The notes: generated from the sequence alone by a model not told the origin. A DNA stretch of 64,000 nucleotides from Methylobacterium haplocladii (GCF_007992175.1 NZ_BJZT01000032.1:41248-105247); one strand, 5' to 3'; shown: positions 41,429-49,781, numbered from the stretch's first letter. Translations and numbers: made by a program.

Positions 41429-42037
41429 TTAAGCGGTCAGGACGCCCCGGCCGCCGGAGGTGACGCCGCCGGCACCGGCGATGGTCTCGGAGGCGGTCAC
41501 GGAGCCGTCCACGGTCACCGGCCCCTTGATATTGATCCCCTTGCCCTTGAAGCTCTGCGAGCCGGCGCCGGAATCGACGGTGATGTTCTTGCCCTTGGTG
41601 TCGACGCTGACGTGGCCGTCCTTGTCGAACTTGAAGGAACCGCCGTCCTTGTGGGTGACGGTGATGCCGCCATCCTTATCGAAGAGCATCGAGCCCTTGG
41701 TGCCGTGCATCAGCAGCATCTCGCCGGCCTTCACCTTCGGCGGCTTTTGCTTGTCAGAATAGATTCGGGAAATGATGACGGGGGTGTTGTGATCGCCCTC
41801 GATGTGGGCGACGACAAATTGGTCGCCGATGTTGGGCCCTATGGCGATACCAAAACCATTCCCGATATGTGCAGATCCCAGCGGTACCCAGCCGCTCGAA
41901 TTGCCTTCCGGCATATACTTCAAAACAACCGAATGGCTGTCCTCGTTGTACGAGGTCACTTCGGCGATGCGTATCGGGGCTCGCGAGGCGTCCGCGTAGG
42001 ACGACTCACGACGGATCAGGTTCGAGAGATCCGACAT
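41429..42037 (-). CDS. Baseplate spike protein V (Mu gp45-like)
   Basis: 202 aa. OB-fold N-terminal region (VTSYNEDSHSVVLKYMPEGN; GPNIGDQFVVAHIEGDHNTP) followed by a beta-helical spike with repeated strands (MLLMHGTKGSMLFDKDGGIT, GGSFKFDKDGHVSVDTKGKN, ITVDSGAGSQSFKGKGINIK). This forms the membrane-piercing tip. The start codon ATG overlaps the stop of the hub gene. Confidence 0.85.
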   Translation of the reverse strand: MSDLSNLIRRESSYADASRAPIRIAEVTSYNEDSHSVVLKYMPEGNSSGWVPLGSAHIGNGFGIAIGPNIGDQFVVAHIEGDHNTPVIISRIYSDKQKPPKVKAGEMLLMHGTKGSMLFDKDGGITVTHKDGGSFKFDKDGHVSVDTKGKNITVDSGAGSQSFKGKGINIKGPVTVDGSVTASETIAGAGGVTSGGRGVLTA

Positions 42038-43095
42038 CAGGACATCTTCCGGTCTTTGGACGCCGCCTTCGCCGTGATCGGGCAGCGGTAGCCCTCGTCA
42101 TCGTTGATCCGGTGCTCGACGCTCTCGATGTCGTAGCGCTGGTCGAACGAGCACCCGGTACCGGACAGGTCGAGCTTCATCCGGGCGGTGATGCCGGGAT
42201 CACCGGGCACGTTGAGGCTGATCTGGCGCTCCTGCTTGGTGGCGCGCTTCAGACGCTTTTCTGCGATTCGATCCGCGCGATTCTGTTTCAGGCCCGGCGC
42301 CCGGTATTCGTAGGTGATGCCGTCGCCGTCCTTGCCGACGCCGGTGGCCGCTGCGAGGGTCTTCTTCGCCTCGATGCTCTTGCCGGTGCGGTGGTCGTGC
42401 GACTTGACCTTCACCGTCGCCTTCTGCGCGAGGTCGAGGTTGCGCTGGCCTGACAGGGTGATGAAGTCGCCGCGCGCGAAGCTCTCCGGCGTCGGCTCTT
42501 CGTAGACCACCTGCAGGATCGGCAGATCGTCTTCGCTGTCGGAGCGCAGATGCAGGGTGTCGCCCTTGACGAAGGGCACTAGGCCCTCGGCTTCGGCGAG
42601 GTAGTTGATCACGTCCCAGTCGGTGTAACCGTTCGTGGTGTGGACGTGGTCGATGTCGTACTGCCGGCCGGCCTTCAGCGTATCGCTGTCGACATCGAGC
42701 TTCAGCCCGGACCGCTTTGCAATCTCGGAGGCGATGTCGCCGGATTTCTTGTTTTTGAAGCTCTCGTTCGACTTCTTGTCGATGAGCTTTTTCGTCTTGT
42801 CGTGGCCGTTGACGTCGATCCGGCGCTCCAGCCACTTCGGGGCGACGGCGGTGACCGTGCCTTCGAAGATCGGTGCGCTGAAATCGGCACCGTCGATGCC
42901 GACGACGACCTTGATCTCGATTTCGGGCGTGTCGCACCAGTAGGCGGTGTCTCGGCCCGGTGGCAGTCCGGACATCGCCAGCGTGGCGTGGAAGGTATCG
43001 GACTTTGCCTCGCGGCCGAGATGCACCTCGATCGAGATGCACTCGACGGGAACGCCCCCGGCGAGGATGTAGCCCCGCGGGCGCCGGTCGGACAT
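42037..43095 (-). CDS. Baseplate hub protein, gpD/Mu gp44-like
   Basis: 352 aa. Late-control-D/gp27-like architecture: N-terminal beta-barrel (VECISIEVHLGREAKSDTFH), LysM-like helical insertion (SGDIASEIAKRSGLKLDVDS), NYLAEAEGLVPFVKGDTLHL and a C-terminal strand domain (MKLDLSGTGCSFDQRYDIES). The hub links tail tube, tape measure and spike. Confidence 0.88.
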   Translation of the reverse strand: MSDRRPRGYILAGGVPVECISIEVHLGREAKSDTFHATLAMSGLPPGRDTAYWCDTPEIEIKVVVGIDGADFSAPIFEGTVTAVAPKWLERRIDVNGHDKTKKLIDKKSNESFKNKKSGDIASEIAKRSGLKLDVDSDTLKAGRQYDIDHVHTTNGYTDWDVINYLAEAEGLVPFVKGDTLHLRSDSEDDLPILQVVYEEPTPESFARGDFITLSGQRNLDLAQKATVKVKSHDHRTGKSIEAKKTLAAATGVGKDGDGITYEYRAPGLKQNRADRIAEKRLKRATKQERQISLNVPGDPGITARMKLDLSGTGCSFDQRYDIESVEHRINDDEGYRCPITAKAASKDRKMS

Positions 43096-43099
43096 CGGT

Positions 43100-43315
43100 T
43101 CAGGCCCCGATCACGCCACTGGTCGTCTGGCCCTTCGGGGGCCGATCCGGCAGCACCAGCGTGACGACGCCGGTGAGGAAGGGGTCGCGCAGGCCGTTGA
43201 GGCGCGCGATGCGGGCCCAGAGGGTGTGGTCGCCGAGTTCGCGGGCGGCGATCTCGTACAGGTTGCCGCCGGAGACCGTGACGACACGGGCGTTGCGGCC
43301 GACCTGGATCTGCAC
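43100..43315 (-). CDS. Tail protein X, LysM-like (71 aa)
   Basis: Starts MQIQVGRNARVVTVSGGNLY and continues EIAARELGDHTLWARIARLN, GLRDP, the LysM-type pattern of gpX proteins that sit between hub and tube-associated proteins. Length (about 70 aa) agrees with the family. Confidence 0.8.
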   Translation of the reverse strand: MQIQVGRNARVVTVSGGNLYEIAARELGDHTLWARIARLNGLRDPFLTGVVTLVLPDRPPKGQTTSGVIGA

Positions 43316-43319
43316 CGGG

Positions 43320-44078
43320 CTACCCGATCAAGGAGAGGTTCGCGGAGAGTCGACCGACGCCGCCGCGCAGCGTGGTCAGGTTCGATTGAGCCTGGATCGC
43401 CGCGAGTGCGCCCGTGACGGAGGCCGCGAAGCCCGGCGCCAGGAGCGCGTTCGGGTCCGGCGCCGCTGCTGCGGTGATCGCGGCATCCCCGGCGGCGATC
43501 GCGGTGTCGAGCGTGGCGACAGCGACCGAGGCCGTGTCTTGCAGCGGCCCGACCCGCGACAGCGGGATGTCGGCCAGACTGCCGACTGCGTTAACTGCCG
43601 AGAACAGGCCCGACATCGCATCGCCGACGAGGCCGCCGGCCAGGGCGGCCAACGGAAGGGCCGAAGCGATGTCGGCGCCGATCAGGGAGCCGATGCTCGA
43701 TCCGATGTCCTCAGCCGCCGAACCGCCGTCGTCGACGACGTAGCAGGTAATCCGATAAGGAAGATCGAATTCGCGCTGATAGTCGGCCTCGAACTCCTCG
43801 ACGATGACCGTGAAGTAGAGGCCGCCCCACGACAGCGGGACCTGGGAGCCGCGCTTCGCCATCGCGTTGATGGCGAGCGCCCGGGCCTTGGCGTCTGCAC
43901 CGCGGAACCGGCCCTCCCACTTCGCGTCGCAGAACTCGAAGCCCATCGCGTCGGGGACGCGCTTGCCCCCGATGAGGACGTTCTTGGCGATCCGCTGCTT
44001 GCCGCCGAACGGGATCTTCGACGGGACCTCATGGCCGCGCAGCGTGATGCCGCCGATCGAAACGGTGGAACTGGCCAT
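43320..44078 (-). CDS. Hub-associated tail protein (252 aa)
   Basis: ATG 44078 (MASSTVSIGGITLRGHEVPS). N-terminal domain: KIPFGGKQRIAKNVLIGGKR and VPLSWGGLYFTVIVEEFEAD plus YRITCYVVDD, the pattern of phage tail proteins placed between tape measure and gpX in Mu/P2-like clusters. C-terminal half is a long Ala-rich helical region. Probably bridges tape measure and hub. Confidence 0.7.
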   Translation of the reverse strand: MASSTVSIGGITLRGHEVPSKIPFGGKQRIAKNVLIGGKRVPDAMGFEFCDAKWEGRFRGADAKARALAINAMAKRGSQVPLSWGGLYFTVIVEEFEADYQREFDLPYRITCYVVDDGGSAAEDIGSSIGSLIGADIASALPLAALAGGLVGDAMSGLFSAVNAVGSLADIPLSRVGPLQDTASVAVATLDTAIAAGDAAITAAAAPDPNALLAPGFAASVTGALAAIQAQSNLTTLRGGVGRLSANLSLIG

Positions 44079-44115
44079 GGCCCCTCCCGAGGCGAGGGGT
44101 GGACGCAGAAACGGC

Positions 44116-44148
44116 AACGGCCCCGGCAGAAATCTGCGCGGGGCCGTT
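44116..44148. other. Strong hairpin upstream of the tail gene
   Basis: AACGGCCCCG (44116-44125) pairs perfectly with CGGGGCCGTT (44139-44148), and the inner GCAG/CTGC extends the stem. It lies 38 bp upstream of the tail gene start. No T-run longer than 3 on either side, so it is more likely an mRNA leader structure than a terminator. Confidence 0.5.
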
Positions 44149-44225
44149 CGTAGGGTCCCTTATACGTCAAGGAACTCTTGGCGACTAGACGGAGGCGCAG
44201 CCATAACAGGCCACCGGCGCGCACA

Positions 44226-44254
44226 TTGTAATAGCGCACGTGGTGCGCTATTTT
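44226..44254 (+). promoter_or_regulatory. Promoter with embedded palindromic operator
   Basis: TTGTAA (44226-44231), 17 bp, TATTTT (44249-44254). Between and overlapping the two hexamers is a perfect inverted repeat, AATAGCGCAC-GTG-GTGCGCTATT (44230-44252). This is the layout of a repressor-controlled promoter for the DUF4160/DUF2442 genes that follow; the HTH in the DUF2442 protein is the natural candidate repressor. Confidence 0.7.
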
Positions 44255-44273
44255 AGGGATGGGAGGCGGGAAT

Positions 44274-44507
44274 GTGCCGACGTTAAAGCGCTTCGACCAA
44301 TTCAAGATTTGCGTCTTCGCTGACGATCATCCGCCGCCGCATTTCCATGTGATCGGGCGCGGGTTTAAGGCAACGATCTTGTTCGAGACGCTATCGCTTG
44401 ATGTCGGAGAATGCCCCCGGAAGGTGTTCGCGGAGGCGGTGACTTGGGCCGCCGTGAATCGCGAAGCCCTCGAAGAAGCTTGGAGGAACCTCAATGAGCG
44501 ATCGTGA
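44274..44507 (+). CDS. DUF4160 protein, toxin-antitoxin-like module
   Basis: 77 aa using GTG 44274, which has GGGAGG at the right distance (a longer ATG reading at 44259 lacks this). Sequence MPTLKRFDQFKICVFADDHP then PPHFHV is the DUF4160 hallmark (DHPPPHFHV). Overlaps the DUF2442 gene by 14 bp. DUF4160-DUF2442 pairs are widespread, small, coupled genes in mobile DNA and are predicted toxin-antitoxin-like systems; activity is not demonstrated. Confidence 0.85.
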   Translation: MPTLKRFDQFKICVFADDHPPPHFHVIGRGFKATILFETLSLDVGECPRKVFAEAVTWAAVNREALEEAWRNLNERS

Positions 44508-45249
44508 CATGATCCGCGCCGGGGATCCTATTCCGTCGATCGGGGCCGTAGAGGTTGGCAACGGTCCTTACGACGTCCTTATCACCTGGGCCGATGGTCA
44601 TCGAGCCGGCCAGCAAATCCTCATCGACCTCGCCCCAGTGATCCTGACCTACAAGGTCTTCATTCCGTTGCGCGATGACCGCCGTCTTTTCGCAACCGTG
44701 CGCGTGGCCGAGTACGGCGAGGCCATCGAGTGGGGTGATAACGATGATCTGGCGGTCGCTGGGACGACGTTGGAGCGCCTTGCCAACGAAACGATGACCA
44801 ATGTCGATTTTGCAGCATTTCTGAAGCGCAACAGGCTCACACTAGATGCCGCAGCTGGGCAGCTCGGGATCGGTCGTCGTCAGGTGTCATACTACGCCAA
44901 AGGGCGGGAGATTCCGAGATATATCTCCCTCGCTTGTAAATATATCGAAGAGCGCAAAGCAGTAGATGATATAAATAATTATTTATCTGCCGGCAACACG
45001 CTTACTAAGATAGGATTGCACAACTGTGTTATAACTGACGGGAATAACAACTTCGATTGCGTGGCTCAAGCTACCGCGGCCTGGGACAGTAATGTCGTGA
45101 TTATCAAAGATGGGGGGGTGATAGAAGGCTATTATGTACCACCGGGTGAGAAACCTGAAGTGATAGTTAAAGGCGGTACGATTAAGGTAGGTTCGGGAAA
45201 TGTAACTGGCACAAGGCGTGCTAAATTAAATCTTGATAAAATTAGATAA
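44494..45249 (+). CDS. DUF2442-HTH protein with AT-rich C-terminal extension (251 aa)
   Basis: Residues ~14-92 are DUF2442 (YDVLITWADGHRAGQQILID, FATVRVAEYGEAIEWGDNDD). Residues ~105-152 are an HTH (FAAFLKRNRLTLDAAAGQLG, RRQVSYYAKGREIPRYISLA). The last ~90 residues, from DDINNYLSAGNTLTKIG, are encoded by strongly AT-rich DNA, include VIIKDGGVIEGYYVPPG repeats and are not part of the usual family. The domain pair suggests antitoxin/repressor for DUF4160; the extension could be a fusion or a beta-solenoid domain. Confidence 0.8.
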   Translation: MSDRDMIRAGDPIPSIGAVEVGNGPYDVLITWADGHRAGQQILIDLAPVILTYKVFIPLRDDRRLFATVRVAEYGEAIEWGDNDDLAVAGTTLERLANETMTNVDFAAFLKRNRLTLDAAAGQLGIGRRQVSYYAKGREIPRYISLACKYIEERKAVDDINNYLSAGNTLTKIGLHNCVITDGNNNFDCVAQATAAWDSNVVIIKDGGVIEGYYVPPGEKPEVIVKGGTIKVGSGNVTGTRRAKLNLDKIR

Positions 45250-45384
45250 TAGCCATGACCGACCGATCTCTCACCGCCGGGCACCGCGATGATATTCTTC
45301 TACGCACCTTAGACGGCGATTAGAAAAGACTGAGACATTACCCATTTGGGGTAGGATGATATACTAGATTAGGATACCTCAATC
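45250..45384 (+). other. Short AT-rich gap with candidate -10
   Basis: 135 bp without a convincing gene (a 22-codon frame from 45255 is not supported). TATACT at 45360-45365 is a good -10 for the genes at 45385 and 45690, but a matching -35 is not clear. Confidence 0.35.
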
Positions 45385-45690
45385 GTGCAGCTTACAATTG
45401 AAGTGGGCGAACTTAAGGTTCTGGCGAGCGGTGTACTGCTTGTCGATTCCGGTCGAGATGTAAAGTTTACAATTGAAGGAAATGTGTTTGAGCTTATGAT
45501 TGATAAAGATGGGCCGCCATATGAAAAGGTTGGCACAAATCATATTCGAGCCTACTTTAACACTGATAAAATGGTCAGTACTAGTTCAATGATCGGCGAT
45601 TATAATGGTAGGCCGTTAATGATCTCAATCCGTGTTCAGCAGCAAGGTACCCACATTAGGCAGGTTTTTTATACACTGGGTCATCATTAA
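45385..45690 (+). CDS. Hypothetical protein, AT-rich (101 aa)
   Basis: GTG 45385. Beta-rich with FTIEGNVFELMIDKDGPPYE and RVQQQGTHIRQVFYTLGHH. Base composition is near 45% GC, far below the rest of the window. Stop and next start overlap as TAATG. Unrecognised. Confidence 0.55.
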   Translation: MQLTIEVGELKVLASGVLLVDSGRDVKFTIEGNVFELMIDKDGPPYEKVGTNHIRAYFNTDKMVSTSSMIGDYNGRPLMISIRVQQQGTHIRQVFYTLGHH

Positions 45691-45992
45691 TGGCTGTCCG
45701 TCTAGATCTTCCGCCTGACAAAACTTTGGCAACCCGTGTAATTGAAACGGAAGCCGAGCACAATACGCGAAAACTTGAGCGCGGTTTAATGGGTTTGATC
45801 TTTGGTCTCGCCACCGAAAAACCCGGAAATATCGCTGGCTTTGCGCTGATAGCTTTCTGCCTCATGTTTGCGGGGGTTTTGATTTGGGGCACCGATAGCA
45901 GCAGTCTATCAAAGAAAGACGTACTTTCGCTTATAGGTGGTTTTATCACCTTAACGCTCGGCTTCGTATTTGGTCGAACATCATCGTCTTAG
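45690..45992 (+). CDS. Membrane protein, AT-rich (100 aa)
   Basis: Coupled to the preceding gene (TAATG). N-terminal soluble helix (ETEAEHNTRKLERGLMGLIF), then two transmembrane segments (~48-68 IAGFALIAFCLMFAGVLIWG; ~78-95 VLSLIGGFITLTLGFVFGRT). The 101-aa/100-aa pair looks like a small two-gene cassette: a soluble partner and a membrane protein, possibly a toxin or exclusion function. No family recognised. Confidence 0.55.
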   Translation: MAVRLDLPPDKTLATRVIETEAEHNTRKLERGLMGLIFGLATEKPGNIAGFALIAFCLMFAGVLIWGTDSSSLSKKDVLSLIGGFITLTLGFVFGRTSSS

Positions 45993-46030
45993 ATGTGTGG
46001 TGCAACGAAGTCATGGACATGAAGAAAATG

Positions 46031-46057
46031 GAAAAGGCCGGCGCGAGCCAGCCCTTT
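46031..46057 (-). terminator. Hairpin terminator after pentamer array C
   Basis: On the - strand, AAAGGGCTGGC-TCGC-GCCGGCCTTTT (46032-46057 region) forms an 11-bp stem with two G-U pairs, followed by CCATTTTC. It ends leftward transcription from the tape measure gene before the divergent cargo island. Confidence 0.65.
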
Positions 46058-46130
46058 CACCCTTGCCTCGCCTCAACAAACCCCGCCCCGCGGTACCCCG
46101 CCTTGGCCGGCCGTGCCTTAGCTAGATCTC
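46058..46130 (-). repeat. Degenerate pentanucleotide array, copy C
   Basis: Reading the - strand: AGGCA CGGCC GGCCA AGGCG GGGTA, then GGGCG GGGTT TGTTG AGGCG AGGCA AGGGTGAAAGGG, running into the terminator at 46031-46057. Less regular than copy A but with the same 5-bp period and the same junction GGGTGAAA. Sits at the border between the tape measure gene and the + strand island. Confidence 0.65.
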
Positions 46131-46209
46131 GAGCCTAGGATCGGTCCAGCGGCTGGGCAAGACAGAGGGTGTGTTTGTCCCTCCCGGTGTACGAGAGGGA
46201 CGGCCGCCG

Positions 46210-48729
46210 TCAGGCTAGGACGCGACCGCCGTACCCTACCGGCGTTTTCAGCGTCGAATCGTCGAACGAACCGGTCCCGTTTCTCGTGTTCGCTTCGGCG
46301 ACCTGATGGTGCGTCACGGACCGACCGACCGTGCGGCCGTCGAGATGCACCGAGCTGGCAACCTGGATCGGGGCGGAACGCCCCTTGTAGATCAGGGAGC
46401 TCGATTTGCCGGGTGTCGCACCGCCACCGCCACCGCCGCCGGACGCGCCGCTTCCGAGATCGGCGCCGCCCGCCGGTTTGGCGCTTGCGCTTCCGATCGC
46501 GGCACGAGCAGCAGCCGCTACCCCGCCGATCCAACCCGCAAGCGCGTTCAGCGGGCCGCCAGCGCCTTGCGCCGCTTGCCCCGCCTTCTGAGCGCCAGAC
46601 GCAGCCTCATTGAGCGTGGAGACCGCACCAGCTGCCGTAGACGCGAGCCGCTGCTTGGCCGCTTCGATATTCTCCGTCGAAAGGCCCAGCCCTTCGGTGC
46701 CGATGTGACGCCGCGGGTTTTCACCACCGCCCGTCATGAATCCGTCGGGACCGCCGAACTCGAATGGCGTGGTACTTTTTCGGCGCTGCTCGGATAGAGT
46801 GTCGGCAAGTTTGCGAGCTGGCTCGCCTGCGATCTTATCCCACGGAAGCGTGACGGCGGCGATGGTGACAGCCGCACCGGCACCGACAGCCAGCGCTGGA
46901 AGGCTGAGCGTGCCGACGGCGGCAATAGCTAGTGCTGCAATACCCGCAGCTGCCGCACCACCGACAACAGCGGCCGTGGCGCCCATCGCCGTCTCGGCTG
47001 CGACTGGATGCTTCTCTAGTGTGTTTGCCACGCCTCCAAGCGCTGCGTTCAAGCGGTTAAGGTTGTCGACAAGGTTTGGGATTGCTGGCTCCGAGAGTGC
47101 GGTCGCCACTGCGCCGCCCTGCGATTTGGTGCCCTGCAGAGCCGCATAGGGGTCGTCGCGCCTATAGGCCGTGGTATCGCCGGAAGTCTTATCGTACCCG
47201 GCGAAGTCTTTTTCGATCTTACTTTTTTGCTGCGCCAATTCGAACAAAAATCCGTAGGCGTTCTTGTCGGTAAAAATTTTACCGAGGGTACGAAGCAGAT
47301 CGGTCTTGTCATCAGTATTGACGCCACCCGCTTTGAGCTTCGGAATGACGTTGTTGTAAAGCCATAGATCCGGGTCCTTGGCCCGGTCATAAGTTTTTCC
47401 GTCCAAGCCCACATCTGAAAATTGAGCACCCGGCTGGACTAACGTGTGTTTCTTGTTCCAAGTGACAGTTGGTTCTTGAAGAAGATTATATTTGTAGGCT
47501 TCAGTGAGCCCCGAGCCCAGCATACGCAAGCCACCGACACCCTTTGCCGCGAAGGTCGCGAACTGGGTACCGGCGCGCTGTCCAATTTCCTGCGAAAGCG
47601 CCGCGAAGGCGCCGTAGCGAAAGTGGTCGCTGGTCAGATTTAGCATCTGACCGCCGTTTTTCTGTGCGGTAAAGTAGTTCGATGGGTTGAGCTTGTCGCC
47701 GTACCAGAAGGCCAACCTCATCAGCGAGTTGGCGTGCTTCTTGACCCCCTCCGAGGTAATCTCGTTAGCTGTTTCAGCCGATTTCACGGCCGTGTAAATC
47801 TCGTTTACAGCGTTCTTAGCGCCGTGATTGCCGGCTTTGGCCTTCAGTGCCGAGAACTCTGGTAGCAATTCTGGCGCTTCGTGAATTGCTTTGTCGATGT
47901 CGCCAAGAATACCGCGGAGATCGTTGATGTGCTCGAAGATCTCGACAGGGGATAGATTAGGAAATTGTTGCGAACCCTTATATGAAAGTTCCTTGGCATG
48001 ATCGATCTGCGCTGGGCTAGCTCCGGTCTGCCGCATGCCGAGTTCAATGTGGCGCATATCGACGCCGGTCTCGATGACCTCAGAGAGCGTATGGACCCCG
48101 CCGGAGACCCCAATGACGCTTGCAAGTGCCGAGCCTTCATGGCCGACGAGACCATGCGTTCCGTGACTGCGCCGGCCATGCCCCCTGCCACGCGTGGCGC
48201 GCCCGGCACCGGTGCCAGCGCCCCCGGCCCCGCCGCCACCCCGGACGGGCGTTGGCAAGTTCACATTGCTCGCGGCTGACTGCAGGCGACGCATGGCGCC
48301 GGCCGCCGAATTGATCCGGCTCGTCCAACCCGAGATCGACTGCGTGACACCCCGCGCCGCTGAAGCGACGCCTTGGGTCTCGCGGCGCATGACGCGCATC
48401 TCGGCGATGGGCTTGCCGATGGCGCTGGCCCAGCGCTGCATTTCACGGTCCAGACCGTTGCCACCCTTCAAGCCAGACATGGCACGCGAGATCCGCGCGA
48501 CCTCGCGCTCGATCTTTTGGCCGGCGGAGGAGGACTTCGACAGTTCGCGGTTCAGTTGGCCGGCGGCGGACGCAGCGCGGTTCAGGGGCGAGACCCAGCG
48601 ACCGAACGATTTCTCAACGGATTTGGTTTTAGAGTCGACATCGCTCAGGGTCTTGAGCAGGCGCGTCATCTCGGGCACGAGATTGCCCGCGAGCGTCATG
48701 CTCGTCTGGATGCGATACACGTCGCTCAC
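46210..48729 (-). CDS. Tail tape measure protein
   Basis: 839 aa. N-terminal coiled coil (MTRLLKTLSDVDSKTKSVEK, SGLKGGNGLDREMQRWASAI), a Gly-rich stretch, a helical middle and two hydrophobic segments at ~575-625 (VVGGAAAAGIAALAIAAVGT). C-terminal Ala/Gly-rich region ends VAEANTRNGTG. It sets tail length and is ejected before DNA. Short for Mu-like tails (840 aa predicts a tail of roughly 120 nm by the 1.5 angstrom-per-residue rule, an inference). Confidence 0.88.
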   Translation of the reverse strand: MSDVYRIQTSMTLAGNLVPEMTRLLKTLSDVDSKTKSVEKSFGRWVSPLNRAASAAGQLNRELSKSSSAGQKIEREVARISRAMSGLKGGNGLDREMQRWASAIGKPIAEMRVMRRETQGVASAARGVTQSISGWTSRINSAAGAMRRLQSAASNVNLPTPVRGGGGAGGAGTGAGRATRGRGHGRRSHGTHGLVGHEGSALASVIGVSGGVHTLSEVIETGVDMRHIELGMRQTGASPAQIDHAKELSYKGSQQFPNLSPVEIFEHINDLRGILGDIDKAIHEAPELLPEFSALKAKAGNHGAKNAVNEIYTAVKSAETANEITSEGVKKHANSLMRLAFWYGDKLNPSNYFTAQKNGGQMLNLTSDHFRYGAFAALSQEIGQRAGTQFATFAAKGVGGLRMLGSGLTEAYKYNLLQEPTVTWNKKHTLVQPGAQFSDVGLDGKTYDRAKDPDLWLYNNVIPKLKAGGVNTDDKTDLLRTLGKIFTDKNAYGFLFELAQQKSKIEKDFAGYDKTSGDTTAYRRDDPYAALQGTKSQGGAVATALSEPAIPNLVDNLNRLNAALGGVANTLEKHPVAAETAMGATAAVVGGAAAAGIAALAIAAVGTLSLPALAVGAGAAVTIAAVTLPWDKIAGEPARKLADTLSEQRRKSTTPFEFGGPDGFMTGGGENPRRHIGTEGLGLSTENIEAAKQRLASTAAGAVSTLNEAASGAQKAGQAAQGAGGPLNALAGWIGGVAAAARAAIGSASAKPAGGADLGSGASGGGGGGGATPGKSSSLIYKGRSAPIQVASSVHLDGRTVGRSVTHHQVAEANTRNGTGSFDDSTLKTPVGYGGRVLA

Positions 48730-48750
48730 GGCGTACCCCGGGGAGAAGTC

Positions 48751-49197
48751 ATGAAGGGGTTATGGCTCGCCGTTCTTGCGGCGATCATACTGGCGCCCCC
48801 AGCGGCCGCGCAGACCCAGCAGGGCTGGGCGCAATGCCGTACCGTTGCGGACAGCCTGGAGCGGCTGAAATGCTTCGATGGTCTTGGGCCCGCGCCGGTG
48901 GCGCAGGTGGGTGCCTACGAGAAAATGACCTTGATCGATTGGAAGACCGACAAGGCATCGCTACAAGGAAAAAAGGTCGAGGTCGAAGGTCTCGCCATGC
49001 CGTTTGCCGGCGGAGCGCTGCTGTCGATCCAAGCGGGCGATGTCAGTCCGGTCTTCCTTGATGTCGAGCGCGTGCCGCGGGATCAACGCAGGCGGCTTCT
49101 AGGCTGCTCGCCTATGTGCCGATTGTCGGTGCAGGGTAGCGGTGGCACGGTACAATATCAGCAGGGTATCATCGCCGATACTTTGAGTTTCCGCTAA
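48751..49197 (+). CDS. Secreted protein (148 aa)
   Basis: ATG 48751 with GGGGAGAAG upstream. Signal peptide ~1-21 (LWLAVLAAIILAPPAAA). Mature part: WAQCRTVADSLERLKCFDGL (a CxxxxxxxxxLxC-D motif common in periplasmic proteins) and a beta domain with a second Cys pair (GCSPMCRLSVQG). Divergent from the tape measure gene by 21 bp. Cargo-type gene, not a virion component on present evidence. Confidence 0.7.
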   Translation: MKGLWLAVLAAIILAPPAAAQTQQGWAQCRTVADSLERLKCFDGLGPAPVAQVGAYEKMTLIDWKTDKASLQGKKVEVEGLAMPFAGGALLSIQAGDVSPVFLDVERVPRDQRRRLLGCSPMCRLSVQGSGGTVQYQQGIIADTLSFR

Positions 49198-49274
49198 TTT
49201 ATTAGTCAGACGACTAACATTAAAGTCTTAGCGGATCACCCGATGCCCTGGCTGCGGCAATGGACGGAAATGAA
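49198..49274. other. Convergent gap with short hairpin
   Basis: TTAGTC-AGAC-GACTAA (49202-49217) is a perfect 6-bp hairpin just past the stop of the secreted protein gene, AT-rich but without a clear U-tail. It may be a weak terminator shared by the convergent genes. Confidence 0.35.
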
Positions 49275-49781
49275 TTATCGAGGCGGAAACAACAAAAGCG
49301 TCAAAAAGGCCGTTTTGCTATCTTCGCTAGCGGCCTCAAGCCCGGTCAACGCCGACTTTGCAATAAGAATAAAGTGCTCGACTTCTGACACAGTTAAGAC
49401 GTGTGATGGGTCATAATCGGCTAGCATACGCTGTTCATATAGGTCAATAAATGCGTCGGCGTACCCGGTTATTTGCGCATCAAATCCGCCTGCCGGCCAA
49501 TACCTGCTGTATTTCTGGCTTGGATTCTGCTTTTTTATTTCAACACAAAGAGACCTCATTTTGCCGTGATCTATTGATCTGTAAGCCAAGCTATAAAGGC
49601 TGCTGCCTCTTTTATCCTCTCCGACGGACTGGTCGGCGGCCGCCTTCAGACCGGCATGGAACACGGCATAATAGGTAGCCGATACTGCTCTACATCTGTC
49701 AGCCAAGCGCGGTCGTTCCTGCCCAGGCAGCACAGCGAGCAGGCGTTCGGCCTGCTCAACCAAATGTGCGGGTTCGATCAC
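49275..49781 (-). CDS. HEPN-like domain protein (168 aa)
   Basis: The segment RCRAVSATYYAVFHAGLKAA (~29-48) matches the N-terminal helix of the HEPN family (sRxxYYAxFHAA). A helical core follows. The RX4-6H ribonuclease motif of active HEPN toxins is not evident, so it may be a non-catalytic or divergent member. It overlaps the 104-aa gene by 26 bp, and an HTH gene is upstream in the same direction: a three-gene toxin/defence-type cassette. Lower GC than its surroundings suggests acquisition. Confidence 0.65.
   Translation of the reverse strand: MIEPAHLVEQAERLLAVLPGQERPRLADRCRAVSATYYAVFHAGLKAAADQSVGEDKRGSSLYSLAYRSIDHGKMRSLCVEIKKQNPSQKYSRYWPAGGFDAQITGYADAFIDLYEQRMLADYDPSHVLTVSEVEHFILIAKSALTGLEAASEDSKTAFLTLLLFPPR

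Noticed and set aside
45255..45323. 22-codon frame in the 45.3 kb gap
   Set aside because: Too short, no clear ribosome binding site and no recognisable peptide.
48373..48750. N-terminal extension of the secreted protein gene over the tape measure start
   Set aside because: The signal peptide and ribosome binding site place the start at 48751; the upstream part is antisense to the tape measure gene.
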